Positions 56,491-64,000 of a stretch of DNA of 64,000 bases are shown piece by piece. A program made the position numbers and the translations under genes. Position 1 is the stretch's first letter, and each line of letters begins with the position of its first letter. The notes beneath the pieces are model-generated. The model made no database searches. It saw nothing but the letters and a program-made list of their open reading frames with translations, and had not been told where the DNA came from. The DNA comes from Erinaceus europaeus (Eukaryota > Chordata > Mammalia > Eulipotyphla > Erinaceidae), in NCBI RefSeq assembly GCF_950295315.1, contig NC_080175.1:63947353-64011352 (forward strand), read 5' to 3'.

Positions 56491-56719
56491 AGATTTCAAG
56501 GAGAAATCCATGAGACAGAGGATCTCTGTACCTATTTTCATACCTTAATCTTTGATTTCCAAAGTCAAGAGCTACTAGAAATGAATGTGTTGTTTTCCTG
56601 ATCTTGTTGAAGAACTTTAGAGGACTAAAAAGACCTGTTGCAAAAAAAAAAAAGGATTGACTGACATGTTTCTCCTTCTTTAAGATTAGTCAAAATATTT
56701 TGAAAATATGTGGAACTAT

Positions 56720-56949
56720 AGGAACCAGGTGGTGGTGCACTTGGTTGATCTCCTGTGTTACAGTGCACAATGACCCAGGTTCGAGCCCCTGGTCCCCACT
56801 TGTGGGGGGGGAGGAAGCTTCATGAGTGGTGAAGCAAGGCTGCAGGTGTCTCTCTGTCTCTCTCCCTCTCCATCTCTCCCTTCCCTCTCAATTTTTGACT
56901 GTCTTTACTCAATAAATATAATGTAAAGTATTTTTAAAAAGTTATAAAA
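56720..56949 (+). mobile_element. S2 SINE
   Basis: GGAACCAGGTGGTGGTGCAC head, B box GGTTCGAGCCC, GGGGGGGGAGGAAGCTTCAT and CAATAAATATAATG tail. TSDs of 15 bp with two differences at 56705-56719 and 56950-56964. Confidence 0.85.
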
Positions 56950-57098
56950 AATATATGGAACTGTAGTTAATCAGTTACAGATGGCACTAGAGTCAAAGTC
57001 TAAACAGGGTCAAGACTTAGACAAAGGTCCAGTGATATTTTGAAAAGTAAAAGGGAGGATGGTGGGCAGTGGTGCACTTGGTTAAGAGCTCAAATTGC

Positions 57099-57450
57099 AG
57101 GGGTTGGGCAGTAGCTCAGTGGGTTAAGTTCAACTGGCACAGAGTACAAGGACCAGAGGAAAGATCCAGGTTTGAGCCCCAGGCTCCCCACCTGCAGGGG
57201 AGTGGCTTCACAGGCAGTGAAGCAGGTCTGCAGGTGTCTGTCTTTCTCTCCTCCTTTCTGTCTTCCCTTTCTCTCCCTATTCTCTCTGTCCTATTCAACA
57301 ACAACAACATCAATAACAACAATAATAATAACCACAATAATGGTAAAGCAACCAGGGTAACAAAAGAGAAAAAATAGCCTCCAGGAGCAGTGGATTCCTG
57401 GTGCAAGCACTGAGTCCCGGCAATAACCCTGGAGGCAGAAAAAAAAAAAT
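57099..57450 (+). mobile_element. S1 SINE (inner), full length
   Basis: Complete S1 including the distal GCCTCCAGGAGCAGTGGATT segment and A tail. TSD CTCAAATTGC/CTCACATTGC at 57089-57098 and 57451-57460. Confidence 0.85.
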
Positions 57451-57593
57451 CTCACATTGCCATGTGCAAGGACCAGAGTTTAAGCCCCTCTCCCCAGCTA
57501 CAGGAGGGGCATTTCATGAGCTGTGAAGCTAGGCCACAAGTGTGGCTTTTTCTCTCCCTGTCTATCCCCTTCCTTCTCAATTTCTCTCTGTAT

Positions 57594-57597
<4 letters not shown>

Positions 57598-57644
<47 letters not shown>

Positions 57645-57645
57645 G
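57598..57645. repeat. (TA)n microsatellite
   Basis: More than 20 TA units. A long run such as this can extrude as a cruciform. Confidence 0.9.
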
Positions 57646-57770
57646 TATTTAATATATATGTATAGTTCACACATATATTACATTAATACACATACCCATA
57701 CATATATATCCACTGGGAGTGGTGGATTCATTGTGCAGACACCAAGACCCAGCTAACCCTAATGAAAGTT

Positions 57771-58724
57771 ATATATAAAAAAAAAAAAAGACAAGGAAAA
57801 AGAAAGCCATACAAACAAATTTCTGGAATACCTGAGATATATTTTTACACACATGAAGAAGAAAGATGAAGATGGTAACTGAGCTTGTAATTACTTTGGT
57901 TTTGTCTAAGATATTGAAGGAAAGTATTGATTAATAATTTTAATTTGACTATAAATATTTCAATAATAATCCAGATAATAATTATTGGGTACACAAGGTG
58001 GAGAAGATCATGCCATGTGATAGATATAAAATTGATTATAAGTATACTTATAAGGTTCTATTTCCAACTCAATCATAATATTGATTTAAATTAACTCAAC
58101 TTTTCTATATTGAAATTTGATTTGGGTTGTTTTGCAGAATAAATAGATTTATTTTTTTGGAAATAATTAGGAAACTGCTGCAATAGTTAATAAAAAAATC
58201 TTCTGTGTGATTCCCTTTATCTATCACTGCAGGGATTTAGAAGAGGACACTTGGGTTAGAAGAGCTGGTGCTAATTTGGACGTAAAGATCATATGGTTTG
58301 TTTAAGTCTGTAGGAAACTTACTCACATAAGTATATTACTGCATATTGACTTAAAATTGTCCTTGACATTTGAAATGAAAACTCAAAGAATCATATAAAG
58401 CATATATGAGCCTTTATATTTCTTGTACCAAAGAAAATAACCCTGGGAAAAGAGGGAATGAGGGATCATGGTGCTGGGTTCCTGCTGGAAAAGAACCTAG
58501 ATTGGGCTTGAGGGCAAGAGAGTGTTTTGCAAATGCTCATCATAGGGAGATGCGAAACTGTAATTATACTCCTGTGTCAATAACTATTTTAAAACATTAG
58601 CCACTCCCCCCAAAATGATAGAACAGCAAATATAAGTGATTGAGAGTATAATCTACAGGTTTAGAATTACATCCTTAGAATTTTTCAATTCAAATTCTTT
58701 GGTATCTACAAATATTGAACATCT
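57771..58724. other. AT-rich DNA, nothing recognised
   Basis: No recognisable feature. The 64-codon frame at 58406-58600 has no known domain. Confidence 0.5.
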
Positions 58725-59215
58725 GTGAAGAACTGGAGAAATAGTATAATGACTATGTAAAACATACCTGAAGGGGTTGGGCGGTAGCGCAGTGGGTTAA
58801 GCGCATGTGAAGCAAATCGCAAGGACCGTCATAAGGATCCCAGTTTGAGCCCCTGGCTCCACACCTGCAGAGGAGTCGCTTCACAGGTGGTGAAGCAGGT
58901 CTGCAGGTGTCTGTCTTTCTCTCCCCCCTCTGTCTTCCCCTCCTCTCTCCATTTCTCTCTGTCCTATCCAACAACGACAACATCAACAATGGCAATAATG
59001 GTAACCACAAAGAGGCTACAACAACAAGGGCAACAAAAGGGGAAAAAAATGGCCTCCAGGAGCAGTGGATTCATGGTGCAGGCACCGAGCCCAGCAATAA
59101 CCCTGGAGGGAAAAAAAAAAAAAAAAAACCTGAAGTTCCAAGCGTCCAGGTTGAATACTAGCCCCACAACAAGCCAGACTGAGCAGCACTTGGCTATTGA
59201 CCTATCTACCCAACT
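58725..59215 (+). mobile_element. S3 SINE (outer), split by an S1
   Basis: ACTGGAGAAATAGTATAATG ... CATACCTGAAG, then after the S1 TTCCAAGCGTCCAGGTTGAA ... GAGCAGCACTTGGC, the S3 order. Confidence 0.7.
58774..59127 (+). mobile_element. S1 SINE (inner), full length
   Basis: 354 bp with A box GGTAGCGCAGTGGGTTAAG, B-box region GTTTGAGCCCC, full distal segment and A tail. TSD ACCTGAAG at 58766-58773 and 59128-59135. One of the best-preserved S1 copies here. Confidence 0.9.
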
Positions 59216-59842
59216 GTCACCTGCCATCTATCTATGACCTGCCATTTATATCTTCATAGCTTATAGTCATAAAAATAAAATATTTAAATACTAATCTTAT
59301 TTTCCCATTACAATATCATGTAATGACTGACTAAATACTAACACTCATATTGAAAATAATTATTCTGATAACATTAGGATTGATTTACCAATTCACAAGT
59401 TCTGTGGAGAAAAAGTAAGCCACAGTAATTATTCATGTACTTAATTTTTATCTGACCTATTAACTGTGAGTGACTCCATATTACTTCACTAGAACAAGAG
59501 TAATAATAAAAACTTCATGATAGGAAGATGTCAGCAAACCACAGATCTAGTGTAGTTGACTGAACCTTTTCGATGTGGTTGGAAATAATAATGAAATATT
59601 GATCCAGCCACCCCATTCTTATTCCCCTATATTCTTTCCTTTGCAGATTAATGCATGATGCATCATGACCCAGGTAGTGAATTATTAATGGAATTTTGCA
59701 AATTGGTTAATAAATAACATTAATCTCCTGAACTCCTGTCATATAAAGCAACACATACATTAGTGAGTATCATTCTCACTGTTTATTTGAAGCATACCTT
59801 TAGAAATCAGATTTGGCGATATATTTAGACTTGCTCATATAT
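59216..59842. other. AT-rich DNA, nothing recognised
   Basis: No recognisable feature. Confidence 0.5.
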
Positions 59843-60012
59843 GGGCTGGGGAGATAACATAATGGTCCTGCAAAAGACTTTAACACCTGAGACTCTGAGG
59901 TCCCAGGTTCAATCCACAGCACCACCATAGGCCAGAGCTCAACAGTGATCTTGTATCTATCTCTCTGTGTCTCCTCTGTTCATCTCTTTCATCAAAATAA
60001 AATACAAATATT
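59843..60012 (+). mobile_element. S3 SINE
   Basis: GGGCTGGGGAGATAACATAA head, GAGGTCCCAGGTTCAATCC, CAGCACCACCATAGGCCAGA, TCTGTGTCTCC and ATCAAAATAAAA tail. Confidence 0.85.
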
Positions 60013-60735
60013 AAGAAAAAAAGTAAAATGTACCAACTTAATTTAAAAACATACAGGACTAAAAATGCTTGATGGTGCTACGTTTTAGGTACAAGGTTAG
60101 TACTCTAGAAAGGAACATAAATATCTTTGGAATATTGATATTGCTTGGTATCTCTTCCCTCTCTAACAGCCTACTCTGCAAAATTTAGTTGACATGGTCC
60201 TCTAGATTTCAAAGACTGTATTTCCTCAAGGTTTCTCTCGGACTTCAGTTCAGTCTTGTTTCACATCTTCACAGCTCCCATTATTATCAATTGATGCTTC
60301 TTCAAGATATTATATAACAAAAATTCTACAACTTACCTTTTGCTGGAGATGACAGTTATTCATTATTCAATGCCCATTATCACCTAAACCTTTGGATCAT
60401 GAATTTTGCTTATTCCTATAGTTTTAGTTTTTGCTTTTTCTGGCAAGGAGTATCTGATTTCTGTAATTAATATCAAATGGAATGTAAAGTCACTTAATAT
60501 GATTTTAATTGCAGTTAAGATGGAGAAATAGACCCATTTGTGGAAAATGGATGTAGCAATTAGGTCATGTCTGCCAATGTAACTACATTATATACTTCTA
60601 TAATCACTTAGATCTTCTTTAGTTTTTATTTTGTGGTTTTTAAGGTAGAACTGAAGTATATTATCTACTAGATATTTTTTGTTGGATAGTTAATATATTT
60701 GATGTGTGGTTTTATAAAATACTTTCTTTTTTTTT
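60013..60735. other. AT-rich DNA, nothing recognised
   Basis: No recognisable feature. Confidence 0.5.
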
Positions 60736-60739
60736 TCTT

Positions 60740-60970
60740 AAAATGAGATTTTATTATTTTTTTTAAATTTTTTAACCAGAGCACTGTTCAGCTCTGGCTT
60801 ATGGTGGTGTGGGGGATTGAACCTGGGGCTTTGGAGCCTCAGGCATGAGAGTCTGTTTGCATAACCATCATGCTATCTACCTATTATGCTATCTATCTCC
60901 ACCCAATATAGATTTTTTTCCCCCAGAGGACTACTCAGCTCTCATTTAAGGTGGTGCTTGAGATCATACC
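60740..60970 (-). mobile_element. Two adjoining antisense S3 SINEs
   Basis: 60770-60902 is a full inverse S3 (CCAGAGCACTGTTCAGCTCT ... CATAACCATCATGCTATCTA). 60908-60970 repeats its distal end (CAGAGGACTACTCAGCTCTC). Confidence 0.75.
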
Positions 60971-61026
60971 AATAGAGGAAAGACTTCTACTCCAGTTAAA
61001 CTGTCGTCCTTAGAAGAAAGGAGAGT

Positions 61027-61312
61027 GGGGAGTCTGGCGGTAGCACAGCGGGTTAAGCGCACGTGGCTCAAAGGGCAAGGACCAGTGTAAGGATCCCAGT
61101 TCAAGCCCCCTGCTCCACACCTGCAGGGTGTTTGCTTCATAGGCTGTGAAGCAGGTCTGTAGGTTTCTATCTTTCTCTCCCCCTTTCTGTCTTCCCTTCT
61201 TCTCTCCATTTCCCTCTGTCTTATCCAACAATGACAACATCAACAATAGCTACAACAACAATAAAAACAAGGGCAACAAAAAGGAAATAAATAAATATAA
61301 AAAAAATTAAAA
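61027..61312 (+). mobile_element. S1 SINE
   Basis: GGGAGTCTGGCGGTAGCACA head, GGTTAAGCGCACGTGGC, CAACAATGACAACATCAACA tail, (AAAT)n end. Confidence 0.85.
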
Positions 61313-61838
61313 AGGAAAATTCGGACACAGGCATGTATACATGAGGAGGACACCATAGACAGTTTAACTTTATACTACTGTAAGCCAAAAACTACCAGAA
61401 CTTTAGAGAAAGTAAGCACGGAACAGATCTTTCTCTAATATCCTAAGAAAGAACACAGAACTGCTAACACTTGATTTGAGATTTCTCTATAACAAAAATG
61501 TGACAACCATTTTTGTTTGTTTTAAGACTCCAAATTTGTGGTAGTTTGATATAGAAGCTTTATAAAACTAAGTAACTTTTTTTGGAGAGATTTTGTGAGA
61601 TTTATATTTAAAAGTTGCAAGCAGGGTTAGTAAAATAACTCACTTAGATAATATGCTATTTTGCTGTCATGTCTGAATTTCACAGCCTTGGAGAAAGTTT
61701 CAATGCCTTTCTGAGACTCAGTTTGTATCTTTCTCTCTAATTGGAAAACTCAGCCCAAAGTAAGGAAACTCTGGCAGCAACAAGCAACATCATGACAAAT
61801 TTCACTGTTTTATATTTCTACATGCTTTTATTTCTCTT
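61313..61838. other. Unassigned DNA with a degenerate S3
   Basis: About 61626-61795 has TAGTAAAATAACTCACTTAG ... CTTTCTGAGACTCAGTTTGT ... AGCAACAAGCAAC, a decayed sense S3. Confidence 0.4.
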
Positions 61839-61839
61839 C

Positions 61840-62045
61840 TTCTATTTATTTACTGGATAGTGACAGAGAGAAACTCAGAGGGGAGGGGGAGATAAAGAGT
61901 GAGAAAGACAGAGAGACATTGCAGCCCTGCTTCACCACTCGTAAAGCTTTCCCCCTGCAGGTGGGAAGTGGAGGGGGGCCTTGAACCTGGGTCCTTGTGC
62001 ACTGTAATGTGTGCGCTCAACCAGGTGTGCCACCGCCTGGCCCCT
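61840..62045 (-). mobile_element. S2 SINE, antisense
   Basis: TATTTATTTACTGGATAGTG, CTTCACCACTCGTAAAGC, CTTGAACCTGGGTCCTTG and head complement CCACCGCCTGGCCCC. Confidence 0.85.
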
Positions 62046-62082
62046 GATTTATTTTTCTAACATTATACTTATACTTCAATTG

Positions 62083-62083
62083 T

Positions 62084-62143
<60 letters not shown>

Positions 62144-62163
62144 TGAGAGAGAGAGAGAGAGAG
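62083..62163. repeat. (TG)n followed by (GA)n microsatellite
   Basis: About 28 TG units then about 10 GA units. The Cys/Val-rich open frame here is a translation of the repeat. Confidence 0.95.
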
Positions 62164-62727
62164 CAAAACTTGCACCAGAGACTTGTACATGCACACAATT
62201 TCACTGGTCGTTGGCTGATTGTATCATTCCTGCTGTATCATACACAGACAGAGACAGTTAAAGAGAGTATTTGTCAATGGTGTGACAGTCCCTTGTGAGG
62301 TTTGTACCCCATAAAGTCATATGCCAAAGCACACACCCTACCATGTGAGCCTACAGTCACTCCACTAATGCCAACCATCTTTAAATAAACTTCACTTGGT
62401 CTTAAAAATACTACTACTATTTACACATTTTAAAAGAATTGCCATCTTATTCTTTAAGATAAATATCCTCCAAAAGTAATTAAAGGTTTCTGCGCTTAAA
62501 TTTAGATACAAAATATTCACTTTGTTTTTCAATGTATCTTTCCTAAGTATTAGTATCAGGTTGTTTTGTGTGTGTGTGTTTCTGGCTTCATGAATGGGGT
62601 TTTGTCTTATTATCAATTTCCTCAAATAATATTTCACTTTATTACTTCATACTGTAATGTTTAGCACTGAATTCAAATGAGTCAGATTTATTTCAGGGAA
62701 AGGTGTTTTAGAGTATATATATATATG
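62164..62727. other. Unassigned DNA
   Basis: No recognisable feature. Confidence 0.5.
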
Positions 62728-62866
62728 AAAGGAAACATTAACAAAAACATAGGATAGGAGGGGTACAACTCCACACAATTCCCACCACCCGATCCCTATA
62801 TCCCATCCCCTCCCCTGATAGCTTTCCCATTCTCTATCCCTCTGGGAGTATGGACCCAGGGTCTAT
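62728..62866 (-). mobile_element. Repeat A copy A12, short 3' end
   Basis: GAAAGGAAACATTAACAAAA, GGGGTACAACTCCACACAAT, AGCTTTCCCATTCTCTATCC and GGAGTATGGACCCAGGGTC: the last ~135 bp of repeat A in inverse orientation, next to (TA)n. Confidence 0.85.
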
Positions 62867-63395
62867 TTTACTAGAAAATACACAACTAATCAAATTTTCT
62901 AGTCATTTTATATTAATATAAATAGGATATTAAAAAGTTTTCTCAATTTCTTTTATTTTGCTAAAATTGTTTTCATTATTTCTGTGACTTCACATATAGA
63001 TACAAATGTAGTATTTGTTTATTTTGTTTATTATTGTTGTTTGTTTTGTCTATCCTTGTTTCAACATTTGTTAATATTTTCAAAAGCAAAATTTTTGTGA
63101 CTGGTTAATATTTCACAATTGGTTTTCTCTCTTTTAGTATTCTTATTTATATTACTTGCTAATATTTTCCTTTCGTGTTACATGTACTTAACAAGTTTTT
63201 TAAGTGTGAAATGATGAATTTAGCTATTTAGAGATTTAAACTTCCATTTAACAATTATTTTAGCTTCTATCTTAATATTTTGACATGATTTACTCTTATT
63301 TTTTGTATTACATGCATGTAATGTTTTTAAAATGTGTGTTTTTTTCCCTAAAATCATAGATATATATTTGTTGAAAATTGTCGGACTTCTATTTT
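62867..63395. other. AT-rich DNA, nothing recognised
   Basis: No recognisable feature. Confidence 0.5.
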
Positions 63396-63399
63396 TTTA

Positions 63400-63606
63400 A
63401 TCTTTATTTATTTATTTATTGGATGTAGACAGACAGAAATTGAGAGGGAAGGGAGTGATAGAAAGGGAGAGAGACAGAGAGACACCTGCAGCCCCTGCTT
63501 CACCACTCTCAAAGCTTTCCCCTTGCAGGTGGGGACTAGAGGCTCAAACCGGGTCCTTAGGCATTATAACATGTATGCGCAATCAGGTGCGCCATCACCC
63601 AGCCTC
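63400..63606 (-). mobile_element. S2 SINE, antisense
   Basis: TTTATTTATTTATTTATTGG, GACAGAGAGACACCTGCAGC, inverse B box GGCTCAAACCGGG and head complement CCATCACCCAGCCTC. Confidence 0.85.
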
Positions 63607-64000
63607 AAGATTTCTAAATATTGGAAATTTACAGACAATTTACTACACATGATTTCAGTTCTGTAGAATTTTCTGAACCATTTTATGGCTCAAAATAATT
63701 AGTTGTTCAAACTATTAATTTAACCTAAAAAAAAAAAAAAACCCTTCTAGTTAGATCAGGTTAAATTTCAGTATTCTTCAGATATTCCAATTTACATGAA
63801 TTTTTACTTCATGCTTTACCAACTATAAGGAGTTTGGCATTAATGTATATTTAAGGTTGATTGTGTATTTTTTTAAACTACTTCCTTTGGTTCTGTCAAT
63901 ATGTATTTTATGCCCTAAGATATTTGCATCTGCGGTTATGTGGGAAATCATTCCATCTTCTATTTTTATTTAAAGCAAATGAATGAAAAATTGCTTTCTT
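63607..64000. other. AT-rich DNA, nothing recognised
   Basis: No recognisable feature up to the window end. Confidence 0.5.

Larger units (their letters stand above)
57058..57770 (+). mobile_element. S2-type SINE (outer), split by an S1
   Basis: Head GATGGTGGGCAGTGGTGCAC to 57098, body resuming at 57451 (TGCAAGGACCAGAGTTTAAG), with a long (TA)n microsatellite at 57598-57640 in the tail region and a distal segment GGAGTGGTGGATTCATTGTG. Confidence 0.75.

Noticed and set aside
58774..58850. tRNA-like A and B boxes as a tRNA gene
   Set aside because: They belong to the head of an S1 SINE; no mature tRNA fold with anticodon arm is kept, and the same head recurs in every copy.
62011..62298. Open frame with a (CV)n stretch
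   Set aside because: Translation of a (TG)n microsatellite next to a SINE.

Overview
The window looks like mammalian intergenic or intronic DNA, most likely from a hedgehog (Erinaceus, order Eulipotyphla). The main evidence is dozens of copies of tRNA-derived SINEs that I recognise from hedgehog sequence, plus mammalian L1 elements of several ages and two families of solo retroviral LTRs. I find no host protein-coding exon, no functional RNA gene, no CRISPR and no prokaryotic feature. Every long open frame I could identify belongs to a transposable element or is a microsatellite translation.

Local names: S1 is the SINE with a GCGGTAGCGCAGYGGGTTAA head and a (CAA)n-rich tail. S2 is the SINE with a GGCCAGGTGGTGGCRCAC head ending in AATAAATAAA. 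S3 is the SINE with a GGGGAGATAGCATAATGGTT head. 'Repeat A' is a long poly(A)-tailed retroposon family that I do not recognise from any named family; 12 copies or fragments (A1-A12) lie here. 'J' marks copies of a Jockey-superfamily-like LINE with a (GAA)n tail, a kind of element not normally expected in mammals.

Layout. 0-2.6 kb: a nested locus, with a repeat A copy containing a 5' inversion, two LTR insertions, and a J element inside one LTR. 2.6-11.8 kb: AT-rich DNA with an L1 3' end, old L1 and SINEs. 11.8-14 kb: antisense repeat A (A2) carrying a 0.66 kb foreign insert. 15-22 kb: repeat A, including a complete copy (A4, 18.9-20.7 kb) with target-site duplications (TSDs), and nested SINEs. 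22.6-25.5 kb: old antisense L1. 26.5 kb: a 26-bp J insertion. 27.8-28.3 kb: antisense solo LTR. 30.05-36.46 kb: a nearly full-length antisense L1 holding a repeat A copy and a 20-bp J insertion. 36.5-48 kb: mostly AT-rich DNA with scattered SINEs and repeat A fragments. 48.3-51.2 kb: old antisense L1 holding a J-tailed, SINE-like insert. 53.5-55.9 kb: a composite retroposon (A11) in which one pair of 15-bp TSDs flanks repeat A ends, an antisense L1 3' part and a sense J reverse-transcriptase fragment. 56-64 kb: SINEs, microsatellites and AT-rich DNA.

How the parts relate. The TSDs and A-tails of repeat A and the SINEs look like L1 endonuclease products, so L1 is the probable engine for both. 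The J elements end in (GAA)n immediately after their stop codon and have 10-11 bp TSDs, so they appear to have used their own machinery. Nesting gives a relative order: old L1, then younger L1 and repeat A, then LTRs, then J in the LTR. The most interesting material is the J family (including 20- and 26-bp insertions) and repeat A with its composite member A11. All family assignments are from reading and recall; no database search was possible.
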